A stretch of 64,000 bases of DNA from Nannocystis sp. RBIL2 (GTDB taxonomy: Bacteria; Myxococcota_A; Polyangia; Nannocystales; Nannocystaceae), in the NCBI RefSeq assembly GCF_026626745.1, contig NZ_JAPNJW010000002.1, positions 310,001 through 374,000 of the forward strand, in the 5' to 3' direction. Shown here in pieces: positions 26,537-34,191 of this stretch. The notes beneath the pieces are model-generated. The model was not told where the DNA came from and made no database searches. It was given only the letters and a program-made list of their open reading frames with translations. Position numbers and translations under genes: made by a program. How positions within the stretch are numbered: position 1 is the first letter of the stretch; the number at the start of each line of letters is the position of its first letter.

Positions 26537-29464
26537 GTGACCGGGGGGCGCGAGACGGCGCCGCGCGATCTCGACCTCGGGCACCAGGCGGGGAATTTTG
26601 CTAAGCATGCCGCCTCACTCGTGGCCCAGGGCTCCAAGACCACCTCGCTGCCGCGCCTCGGCGACGCCGAAGCGACGGTCCGTCTCGGCACTGACGGCGC
26701 GCTCGGCGCCTACAGCGAGATCGTCGCGGCGCTGGCGATGCCGGCGGCCGTGCTGACGCCCGCGGGCCTCATCCTGGCCGCCAACCCCGGCCTCGCCGAG
26801 GGCCTCGCCGCAGCAGACCTCAGCGGCGAGCCGTTTTTGGCCTACATCGCGCGCGCCAGCGAGCGCAGCGCGTTCGGGCGGGCCTTCACGGGGCTGCGCG
26901 GGCGACCCGCGGGGCATAATTTCTCGCTCGAGCTGACGCTGGTGCCGGGCCGCGGGCGGGCGTGGCCGTGCGCGGTGCGGGCCAGCAAGCTCGCCAGCGA
27001 CAACGTGCTGCTCACGTTCACCGCGCCGGAGCGGTCGCAGACGCCCGACGTCGGCCGCGCGCTGGCCCGCTGCCTCGAGGCGCTCGACCAGGGGCTCTTG
27101 CTGCTCGACGGGGCGGGGATGATCGTCCACGCCAATCCGGCCGCGCGGGCGCTGTTCGCCGGCGACGTCCGCGGGCGCATGCGGCCTGGCGCGGAGGACA
27201 TGTCCATGCGGACATTGTCCTCGGAGCAGGTGGCGCGAGCGGGCGATGCCGTCGACACGGGAGCGTCGACAGGCGCCGCGGACGGGCGGGTCGAGCGGAG
27301 CCGCGACGGGGCGTCGCGGGCCGCGGGATCGGGCGCGCCGGGCCGCATCGCAGGCGGAGAAGTCGAGGCGCGCGTGGCCGGAGCCGGCAGGGTCGGGCTT
27401 TCGGGGCGGGGACGACCGGGCGCAGAGGACATGTCCGCCAGGACCTGGCCTGGGGGACAGGAGGCGGCCGCCCGGAGCGAGGGCGGTGCGCGAGGGACCG
27501 CGGGGCTCGATCGCGCGGCGCCGCCACGGCATGGCGCGGAGGATGTGTCGGGGAGTCCTGGCGTCGCTCGGAGCGAAGCGGCCCAGCGCGGGACCGCGGG
27601 GGCCGAGCGTGCCGCCTCGCCGGCGCGGCAGCGACATGGCGCGGAGGACATGTCCGGGAGGCCCTTGCCTTCGGGACAGGACTCGGAGGCCAGGAGCGGG
27701 CCGCACCTGGGCGGGCGCAGCCTGCTCGAGCTGGCGGAGCCGGCGGCCGCGCGGGCGCTCAGCGAGGCGCTGACGCAGGCGCGGGTCGGCAACTGGCACG
27801 GGGAGATCGAGCTGCGCCGCCTCGACGGGGCGCCGCTGCCGGTCGAGCTGTCGCTGGCGGGCGGGCGCGAGGAGGGGGCGCCGACGGTGGCGCTGCTCCG
27901 CGACCTCCGCGAGCGCCGGCAACAGGACTTCGAGGATCGCCTGCTGGCCCAGGTCGACCGCCTGCTGGTGTCGACGGCCCGACCGCACGACAACGTGGCC
28001 GCGGCCTGCGGGGCGATCATGGACTCGCTCGGCTTCACCCGCGGGGTGGTGCTGGCGCGCGTGGGCGAGGGCTGGCAGCGGTGGACGCTGCGCACGGGCT
28101 GCGCGCCGCGGGTCTCGACGCTGCCGGCCGAGAGCGATCCGCCGGCGGCGTGGGGCAGCGGTCCGGCGGTGGTCGAGATCGACGCGACGGAGCCGACGCA
28201 CCGGCGATGGTTCGGCGACCTCGAGGGCCGGCGCCACGCGCTCCGCCTGGCGCTCGGGGCCAATCCCCGGGTGGCCGGGTTCTTCGTGCTGGCGGGCGCC
28301 GGGCCGCGCGACGCGCCGCCGCTGCGGCTGCTGGCGCTGCTCGCTCCGCAGCTGGCGCTCGGGCTCGAGGGCGGACGGTTGATGATCGAGACGGAGGCGC
28401 TGGCGGCGTACCAGGCGCTGCTGCTCGACCAGACCAGCGTGCTGATCAATTCGATCGACGCGTCCGGGCGCGTGGTGACGTGGAACCGCGCCAGCCAGCA
28501 GCTGCTCGGGGTCTCGGCGGAGGCGGCGCGCGGGCGCAAGTTCGGGGTCGAGGTCGCGCGACTGGCCGAACCTGCCCGATGGGACAGCTTGTGGGAGAGC
28601 CTGCGGAAGGCCGGCGCTATCGCCACCGAGGTCGCGGTGTTGGCCGAGGGCGGGAAGGAGATCCCGCTGCACCTCGAGGGCCGATTGCTGCGCGGGGCCG
28701 ACGACCCGGGCGCCGGCGCGGTGCTCGTCGCGCTCGACCTGCGGCGGCGCCGGGCGCTCGAAGACCAGGTGCTGCGCACGCAGAAGCTGGCGGCGGTGGG
28801 GCTGTTGGCGGCGGGGATCGCCCACGAGATCAACAACCCGCTCAGCGGCGTGGTCGGCTACAGCCGGCTCCTGCTCGAGAAGCCGCTCGACCCGAACGTG
28901 CGCGAGAAGGTCGAGAAGATCGCGGCCAGCGGCGAGCGTTGCCGCAAGATCGTCGAGGGCGTGCTGCTGTTCTCGCGCCAGCGCGAGGGCGGCAAGCGCC
29001 GGCCGCTCGACCTGAGCGGGCTCATCGACCGCGTGATCGGCATCGGCGAGTACCAGTGGCGGATGCACAACGTCCGGATCCTGCGCTCCGGGCTGCAGGC
29101 GGCGATGATCGTCGGCGACGCCGACCAGATCGAGCAGGTGTTCCTCAACCTGTTCTCGAACGCGGTCGACGCCATGCCGCGCGGCGGCCGGATCCGGATC
29201 CGCCTCGATCGTGAGGACGGCCGCGTGGTCGTCGAAATCGCCGACGAAGGCTGCGGGATCGCCCCGGAGATCCTCGACCGCATCTTCGACCCGTTCTTCA
29301 GCACCAAGGACATCGGCAAAGGCACCGGCCTCGGGCTTGCGATCTCCTACGGAATCATCAAGGACCACGGAGGTGATATCCTCGTGCGGTCGCAGCCCGG
29401 ACTGGGTACGACCTTCACGATCCACCTCCCGGACGCCCCCGAAGGGCAGCCCCCCAGCGTATGA
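26537..29464 (+). CDS. Multi-PAS hybrid-free sensor histidine kinase
   Basis: A 975-residue soluble kinase. Order: PAS-like 1 (about 45-170), PAS 2 (about 175-470), GAF-like (about 475-610), PAS 3 (about 625-745: LINSIDASGRVVTWNRASQQLLG), HisKA with phospho-acceptor His763 (AAGIAHEINNPLSGVVGYS) and HATPase (NLFSNAVDAMPRGG, DEGCGIAPE, DPFFSTKDIGKGTGLGLAIS). No membrane segment is seen. PAS 2 is interrupted at about residues 215-388 by Arg/Gly/Ala-rich sequence encoded by CATG-14 repeats; the PAS core resumes at RSLLELAEP. GTG 26537 is the best start. Stop overlaps the response regulator start (ATGA), so they are a cognate pair. Confidence 0.9.
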   Translation: MTGGRETAPRDLDLGHQAGNFAKHAASLVAQGSKTTSLPRLGDAEATVRLGTDGALGAYSEIVAALAMPAAVLTPAGLILAANPGLAEGLAAADLSGEPFLAYIARASERSAFGRAFTGLRGRPAGHNFSLELTLVPGRGRAWPCAVRASKLASDNVLLTFTAPERSQTPDVGRALARCLEALDQGLLLLDGAGMIVHANPAARALFAGDVRGRMRPGAEDMSMRTLSSEQVARAGDAVDTGASTGAADGRVERSRDGASRAAGSGAPGRIAGGEVEARVAGAGRVGLSGRGRPGAEDMSARTWPGGQEAAARSEGGARGTAGLDRAAPPRHGAEDVSGSPGVARSEAAQRGTAGAERAASPARQRHGAEDMSGRPLPSGQDSEARSGPHLGGRSLLELAEPAAARALSEALTQARVGNWHGEIELRRLDGAPLPVELSLAGGREEGAPTVALLRDLRERRQQDFEDRLLAQVDRLLVSTARPHDNVAAACGAIMDSLGFTRGVVLARVGEGWQRWTLRTGCAPRVSTLPAESDPPAAWGSGPAVVEIDATEPTHRRWFGDLEGRRHALRLALGANPRVAGFFVLAGAGPRDAPPLRLLALLAPQLALGLEGGRLMIETEALAAYQALLLDQTSVLINSIDASGRVVTWNRASQQLLGVSAEAARGRKFGVEVARLAEPARWDSLWESLRKAGAIATEVAVLAEGGKEIPLHLEGRLLRGADDPGAGAVLVALDLRRRRALEDQVLRTQKLAAVGLLAAGIAHEINNPLSGVVGYSRLLLEKPLDPNVREKVEKIAASGERCRKIVEGVLLFSRQREGGKRRPLDLSGLIDRVIGIGEYQWRMHNVRILRSGLQAAMIVGDADQIEQVFLNLFSNAVDAMPRGGRIRIRLDREDGRVVVEIADEGCGIAPEILDRIFDPFFSTKDIGKGTGLGLAISYGIIKDHGGDILVRSQPGLGTTFTIHLPDAPEGQPPSV
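27181..27700. repeat. CATG-14 derived insertion inside the kinase PAS domain
   Basis: Four copies of a GCGGAGGACATGTCC-like block (near 27194, 27424, 27538 and 27642), three of them paired with a downstream ggacag, ggacat or ggaca element. Intervening DNA is unlike the flanking PAS codons and encodes low-complexity peptide (GAEDMS, RPGAEDMSARTWPGGQ). The frame is preserved. Confidence 0.8.
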
Positions 29465-30441
29465 GCCGCGGACGTACACCAGTCAAAGACACCTACTCCA
29501 CCCACGACGTCGCGCGGATCTGCTGCGTCACGCCGACCACCGTGATCCGCTGGATCGAGGACGGCCTGATCCCGGCCTTCAAGACGGTCGGCGGCCACCG
29601 CCGCGTGCGCCGCGAGGACCTCGAGCGCGTCTGTCAGGAGCGCGGGATCCCGTTCACGGTGCCGACCGGCGACGAGGTCGGCCGCCTGCTCGTGATCGAC
29701 GACGAGCCGGTCGTGCTCGACCTGGTCCGAGATGTCCTCAAGGACCTGTCCCATCAGTTCGACGTCGAGGTCGCCCGCGACGCGTTCGACGCCGGCCGCC
29801 TGGTGGCGACGTTCCGCCCGCAGCTCATCTTCCTCGACCTGATGATGCCCGGCGTCGACGGCTTCGAGGTGTGCGCCCGCCTCAAGCGCGACGCGTCGAC
29901 GATGCACACCGAGATCATCGCCATCACCGGTTACTACACCGAGGCGAACATGGAGCGGATCCTGGCCGCCGGGGCGTCGGCGTGCCTCAAGAAGCCGCTC
30001 GACGTCACCGAGGTCCGCCGCCGCGTGGTCGAGGCGTTCCACCTCCGCGACGAGCCCCGCATCGAGCCCTCGACCGACCCGCGCGAGAACTCGAAGGTGC
30101 TGCTCGTCACCCAGAACGCCGACTTCCGCGCGAAGGTGAAGGAAGAGCTCGAGCGCGCGACGCCGCCGCTCGAGATCAAGACCGCCCAGACCGGCGCCGA
30201 CGCGCTCCTGGTCGCCCAGGCGGCCCCGCCGCGCTACGTCATCCTCAGCATGACGGTGCCCGACCTCAAGAGCACCGACGTGATCGCCAAGCTGGCCGCA
30301 GGGCCAAGCAACCCGCAGATCATCGCGGTCCACGACACGCCGACCGACGAGATCCGCGCGGCCGCCCGCGCCGCCGGAGCCCGCATGTGCCTGCCCACCG
30401 CGGCGGTGGCAGGCAGCGTGCGCGAGCTGCTCGGGGTCTGA
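29461..30441 (+). CDS. Response regulator: MerR/excisionase-type HTH, receiver, and degenerate receiver
   Basis: 326 residues. Residues 10-60 form a MerR/BldC-type winged helix (DVARICCVTPTTVIRWIEDGLIPAFKTVGGHRRVRREDLE). Residues 77-195 are a receiver (LLVIDDEP, phospho-acceptor Asp126 in IFLDLMMPGVDGFEV, a Thr in IIAITGYY, Lys in LKKPL). Residues 215-326 form a second receiver-like fold in which the Asp position is Ser263 (VILSMTVPDLKS), so it is probably not phosphorylated. DNA-binding domain first is unusual for response regulators but known in myxobacteria. Co-translated with the upstream kinase. Confidence 0.88.
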   Translation: MSRGRTPVKDTYSTHDVARICCVTPTTVIRWIEDGLIPAFKTVGGHRRVRREDLERVCQERGIPFTVPTGDEVGRLLVIDDEPVVLDLVRDVLKDLSHQFDVEVARDAFDAGRLVATFRPQLIFLDLMMPGVDGFEVCARLKRDASTMHTEIIAITGYYTEANMERILAAGASACLKKPLDVTEVRRRVVEAFHLRDEPRIEPSTDPRENSKVLLVTQNADFRAKVKEELERATPPLEIKTAQTGADALLVAQAAPPRYVILSMTVPDLKSTDVIAKLAAGPSNPQIIAVHDTPTDEIRAAARAAGARMCLPTAAVAGSVRELLGV

Positions 30442-30448
30442 GGCGAAA

Positions 30449-30487
30449 CGCTTTCGGGACATGTCGCGGCGGACATGTCCCGAAGCG
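30449..30487. terminator. CATG-14 hairpin between convergent genes, likely bidirectional terminator
   Basis: A 16 bp stem with one bulged base (30449-30465 with 30472-30487) and a 6 nt loop. Its inner half is two CATG-14 cores (30460 and 30474). It lies exactly between the stops of the response regulator (30441) and the TlpA-like gene (30488). Confidence 0.75.
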
Positions 30488-31051
30488 CTAAGGCGCGGGC
30501 TCGGCCAGGGCGGCGGCCAGAGCGGCGGCCAGCTCGGGGTCGCCGGTGGGGATGAGGCCGTCGCGGCGCCAGCGGAGGTTGCCGGCGCGGTCGATCAGGT
30601 AGCTGGCGGGGTAGCCGATGACCTGGAACGGGCCGCTGACCACGTTGCGCTCGTCGTGGATCACCGGGTAGGTGAGGCCGAAGCCCGACACCATGGTGCG
30701 CAGGGTCTTGGCGTCGCGGGCAGCGTCGGTGCTGACGCCGAGGACGGTGAGGCCCTCGGGTTCGTGGCGGACGTGGAGCGCCTGCAGGTCGGGCAGCTCC
30801 TCGCGGCAGGGGTCGCACCAGGTGGCCCAGACGTTGAGGAGGACGACGCGGCCGCGCAGTTCGGCGAGGCTGAGCGGCTCGCCGCGCAAGGTGGTGCCGG
30901 CGAAGGGCGGGACGGGAGCGCCGAGCGCGAGCACCGGGGCAGCGCCGCCGGTCTTGCCGGTGGTTCCGGCAGCGGGCTTGCCCTCGCAGGCGGTGACGAG
31001 CACCAGTCCCAAGAGACAGGTGAGGAGGGCGCGGGGGCGAGGGGCGAGCAT
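30488..31051 (-). CDS. TlpA-like thioredoxin-fold lipoprotein
   Basis: A 187-residue periplasmic thiol-disulfide protein. Signal MLAPRPRALLTCLLGLVLVTAC ends in lipobox VTAC. The thioredoxin fold is TlpA/ResA-type: VPPFAGTTLRGEPLSLAELRGRVVLLNVWATWCDPC (CxxC active site), VLGVSTDAARDAKTL, the cis-Pro in VIGYPASYLIDRAG. It likely reduces or delivers thiols in the cell envelope. Its start overlaps the stop of the ECF sigma gene upstream (TGATG), so both are one operon. Confidence 0.9.
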   Translation of the reverse strand: MLAPRPRALLTCLLGLVLVTACEGKPAAGTTGKTGGAAPVLALGAPVPPFAGTTLRGEPLSLAELRGRVVLLNVWATWCDPCREELPDLQALHVRHEPEGLTVLGVSTDAARDAKTLRTMVSGFGLTYPVIHDERNVVSGPFQVIGYPASYLIDRAGNLRWRRDGLIPTGDPELAAALAAALAEPAP

Positions 31052-31614
31052 CAGGCGGCAGCGGCGTGGAGGCCGTGCTGCTGAGCATAGTCCGAGAGCT
31101 GGTCGCGGAGGAGACGGCGCGCGCGATGCAGGCGGCTCATCACGGTGCCGAGCGGACAGCCGAGCTGCTCGGAGGCCTCGCGGTAGGCCAGGCCGTGGAG
31201 ATCGACGAGCTCGACGACCTCGCGGTAGTGCTCGGGCAGAGCGGCGAGCGCGGCGGCCACCTCGTCGGACAGGCCCTCGGCGTGCCACGCGGCCTCGGGC
31301 GCGCTGCAGGCGTCGATCCGGGCGGCGTCGAACAGGTGCTCGGCGATGTCGCTGCGGCAGGCGGTGACGTCGACGACGCGCTGGTGGCGGTGCCGCGAGA
31401 TGAAGGTGTTGACCAGGATCCGCGACAGCCAGGCGCCCAGGCTGCCGCCGGGCCGGAAGCGGTGCCAGTTGGCCCACGCCTTGGTCAGGGCCTCCTGCAC
31501 CAGGTCCTGAGCCTCGCTGCGCTGCCGGGTGAGGCGCATGCCGACGCTGGTCAGGCGCGGCAGGTGGGGGTTGATCTGGGCCAGGAACTCGTCGGCAGGG
31601 GTCACGGCTCGCAT
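31051..31614 (-). CDS. ECF-type RNA polymerase sigma factor
   Basis: 187 residues. Region 2: LTSVGMRLTRQRSEAQDLVQEALTKAWANWHRFRPGGSLGAWLSRILVNTFIS. Region 4: LAALPEHYREVVELVDLHGLAYREASEQLGCPLGTVMSRLHRARRLLRDQL. A linker with extra cysteines separates them. No separate anti-sigma gene is adjacent; the coupled gene downstream is a TlpA-like thiol protein, so a link to envelope redox stress is possible but unproven. ATG 31614 is the first start giving a normal length. Two palindromes lie upstream (31633-31646 and 31707-31729). Confidence 0.9.
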   Translation of the reverse strand: MRAVTPADEFLAQINPHLPRLTSVGMRLTRQRSEAQDLVQEALTKAWANWHRFRPGGSLGAWLSRILVNTFISRHRHQRVVDVTACRSDIAEHLFDAARIDACSAPEAAWHAEGLSDEVAAALAALPEHYREVVELVDLHGLAYREASEQLGCPLGTVMSRLHRARRLLRDQLSDYAQQHGLHAAAA

Positions 31615-31632
31615 ACCCGACCTATTGAGCAA

Positions 31633-31646
31633 GTCTGGGTCCAGAC
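31633..31646 (-). promoter_or_regulatory. Operator-like palindrome GTCTGG-GT-CCAGAC
   Basis: A perfect 6+2+6 inverted repeat ending 19 bp before the sigma factor start codon, in the position of a repressor site or leader hairpin. Confidence 0.5.
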
Positions 31647-31706
31647 AGAAAATCGTGTGGTTGCGAGAGGTTGAGGTGGAGGCGCGGATCGGGGCGGCGA
31701 GGGCGA

Positions 31707-31729
31707 TTGCTTTCTCGGCGAGAAAGCAA
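31707..31729 (-). promoter_or_regulatory. Operator-like 11+1+11 perfect palindrome
   Basis: TTGCTTTCTCG and its exact reverse complement flank one G. Unlike the surrounding DNA it is AT-rich. It lies 93 bp upstream of the sigma factor start, a typical operator distance. Confidence 0.55.
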
Positions 31730-31884
31730 CTTCTGATGACTTCGGGCCGCCGGCCGGTCGGCTGCACCGACCGCGATACACGATTCGCAACGCGGGGGTG
31801 CGGAGGCATCGCGGTGGCCCGATCGCCAGGAGAGGCGGGCTGAACGCCGAATGGCGGCGGAATTGGCGAGGACGGCGAGGGTCG

Positions 31885-31902
31885 CTTCCTTACTAAAGGA
31901 AG
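31885..31902 (-). terminator. Small hairpin after the HEAT-repeat gene
   Basis: CTTCCTT-ACTA-AAGGAAG, 7 bp stem, 42 bp past the stop at 31944. No long T-tract; terminator role is a guess from position. Confidence 0.4.
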
Positions 31903-31943
31903 ATCGCCCCACCGGTGAGCAGCATGCTCAGGCCCGCTCGGCG

Positions 31944-33953
31944 CTAGTCGAAGACGATGCGCGGGCTGGTCGCCTCGGCGGGTGGACCGGCGAGGTCGCG
32001 GATCGTGGCGTCGGCGAGGCCTGGGCCGAAGGCGAGGCGGAGCGGGCCGAGGGTCTCGGCGGGGGCCTGGAACTCGTGGCCGCGCAGGCGCAGGGCCAGC
32101 CACGGGCCGGTCTCGCCGGGCGGGGCGAACACGAGGCCCCAGGCGTCGCAGCGCTCAGGGGCGCGGGCGAGCTCGACGGCGCGGAGGACGGCGGGTTCGG
32201 GGTCGCGGGCGGCCATCAGCGCGAGCTGGGGCGCGAATTCGGGGTCGGGCCGCTCGCGGCAGGCCAGCGCGAGCGCGGCGCTGGTGCGCACCCGCGCGGA
32301 GGCGTCGCGCAGGAGGCCGGCGAGCAGCGGATCGGCGGCGCGCGGCGAGGCCCAGGCGAGGGCGCCGGCCGTGCAGGCGCGCACGCCTGCGTCGGCGGTG
32401 GCGGCCTGCTGGGCGGCGACGCGCAGGAAGGTGGCGCCGCCGTGGCGCTGGCGGGCGAGGGCCACGACGGCGAGGCAGCGATCGGCGCTGGCGAGCGACG
32501 GATCGGCGGCCCAGAGGCCGAGGCTGGTCGGGAGCGCGGCGTCGACGGCGGTCCAGCCGGGGGCGCTGGCGAGCGCGAGCAGCCAGGGGCGGCGCCACTC
32601 CGCGCTGCCGGCGAGCCCCAGGCGCAGGCCGGCGGCGCCGCCGAGCCAATCGGGAGCCCGCGCGCCGAGAGCCGCGCCGGCACGCAGGCGAGCGGCGGGA
32701 TCGGGCTCGGCGAGGGCGCTCTGCCAGGCGTCCCTTTCGGCGTCGGCCGGCCACGGCGCGGCGAACACTGCGGCGGTGCGCGGCGGGTCGAGGGCGGCGA
32801 GCAGGCGCCGGACTTCGCGCTCGAGCGGCGGCTCGAGGCCGCGGGCCAGCGCGGCGGTCAGGGCCGGGCGGGCGGCCTCGCCGAGGCCGAGGAGGGCGTC
32901 GAGCGCGGGCTGGCGGAGGGCGTGCGCCTCGGTCTGGCGCAGCGCGTCCTCGCGCAGGCGGGCGACCAGACCCTGGGCCAGCGCGGTGCTCGGGGTGCGT
33001 CGGCGCGCGATCGCCTCGGCGACGTGGCGCGGGAGCAGGTTGCGCGGCGGGGCGTCGAGAAGGCGCAGCAGCTCGGCGTCGACGTCGAGGCCGTCGGGGC
33101 CGTCGCCGGGTTTGCCCGCAGCGGCGGCGGGGCCGGGCAGGGCCGCGAAGGCGTGCAGGAGGCTGCGGCCGACGTAGGTCTCGTCGCCGACCTGGAGCGC
33201 GCGCAGCAGGGCCGGGGCAGCCCGGGGGTCGCGCAGGCGGGCGAGCGCGTCGGCGGTGTCCTGACGGACCTGCGGGTCGGGGTCGACGAGCAGGCGGGTG
33301 AGCGGCAGGGCGCCATCGGATCGGCCGCTGCGCGGATCGTCGGGGCCGAGGACGCCGAGGCCGTGGGCAGCGGCGCGCCGGACCTCGGGGGCGGGATCGG
33401 AGAGCTTGGCGATCAGGTTGGTGCGGACGATCGCAAGCTGGTCTTTGGGCCAGCTCGCGGCCGCGAAGGTGCGCATCGCCTCGGCGCGGATCAGGGCGTC
33501 CGGGTCGCGCAGGGCGGTGAGGAACAGCTGCAGGCGGTCGGGGTCGGGGGCGAGGACGACGACGCGGAGGGCGGCGACGCGGAGCGCGGGGTCGTCGAGC
33601 TCGCTCTGCCAGATCTTGCGCGCCGCCGGGGCACAGGCGAGCAGCTGGCGCTCGAGGCAGGCCTGGAGGACCTCGCGGCGGACGGCGCTCGAGCGGTCCT
33701 CGAGCGCGGCGACGAGGATCGGTGCGACCAGCGGAGTGGCGAACACGTCGAGGTCGCGCACTGCGGCGACGCGCCGGCTGTCACGGACGAGCCGCAGCTC
33801 GCTCTCGGGCGCGCCGACCAGCGGCTCGGCCGCCCGCGAGACCTCGGTCGGCCACAGCGGCCAGCGCCGCGCCGGCTCGGCGGAGGCGTCGGTAGCCAGG
33901 AGCGCGGCGACGGTGGCGACGACGAGGACGAGGGAGCGACGGGACGGCCGCAC
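31944..33953 (-). CDS. Secreted HEAT-repeat protein
   Basis: A 669-residue protein from GTG 33953: signal peptide (MRPSRRSLVLVVATVAALLATDASA), then arrays of HEAT/armadillo-like helical pairs, for example VAPILVAALEDRSSAVRREVLQACLE, LIAKLSDPAPEVRRAAAHGLGVLG and LTRLLVDPDPQVRQDTADALARLRDPRAAPALLRAL. Such repeats are protein-binding scaffolds. The C-terminal 60 residues (PWLALRLRGHEFQAPAETLGPLRLAFGPG) form a separate non-repeat piece. The frame is open to 34166, but the extra Arg-rich residues do not resemble a signal. No functional partner is apparent nearby. Confidence 0.8.
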   Translation of the reverse strand: MRPSRRSLVLVVATVAALLATDASAEPARRWPLWPTEVSRAAEPLVGAPESELRLVRDSRRVAAVRDLDVFATPLVAPILVAALEDRSSAVRREVLQACLERQLLACAPAARKIWQSELDDPALRVAALRVVVLAPDPDRLQLFLTALRDPDALIRAEAMRTFAAASWPKDQLAIVRTNLIAKLSDPAPEVRRAAAHGLGVLGPDDPRSGRSDGALPLTRLLVDPDPQVRQDTADALARLRDPRAAPALLRALQVGDETYVGRSLLHAFAALPGPAAAAGKPGDGPDGLDVDAELLRLLDAPPRNLLPRHVAEAIARRRTPSTALAQGLVARLREDALRQTEAHALRQPALDALLGLGEAARPALTAALARGLEPPLEREVRRLLAALDPPRTAAVFAAPWPADAERDAWQSALAEPDPAARLRAGAALGARAPDWLGGAAGLRLGLAGSAEWRRPWLLALASAPGWTAVDAALPTSLGLWAADPSLASADRCLAVVALARQRHGGATFLRVAAQQAATADAGVRACTAGALAWASPRAADPLLAGLLRDASARVRTSAALALACRERPDPEFAPQLALMAARDPEPAVLRAVELARAPERCDAWGLVFAPPGETGPWLALRLRGHEFQAPAETLGPLRLAFGPGLADATIRDLAGPPAEATSPRIVFD

Positions 33954-34191
33954 CGAGGCGGTGAAAGAGGCGACGGTCGCGGCGACGACGAGCCGGACGG
34001 CGGCGAAGAAGGACCGCCCGGACGGGTGCGGCGGAACGGCGCGCTGCGAGACGGCCGCGGAGGCGCGACGCGAGCGCTGCCCAGCCCGTCGCAGCGACGC
34101 GAAACGCCCCGGCCCGAAACGGACCGAGGCGCGGCGAGAAGAGCGGCCTGGAGACACCGGGCGCAAGTTTAGGCGGTCGCGACCGGCGGCG

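Larger units (their letters stand above)
31615..31943. other. 329 bp upstream of the ECF sigma gene, with palindromes
   Basis: No gene. It is less GC-rich than the surroundings and holds two perfect inverted repeats (31633-31646 and 31707-31729) and a small hairpin (31885-31902), so it is the control region of the sigma-tlpA operon plus the 3' end of the HEAT gene. Confidence 0.65.
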
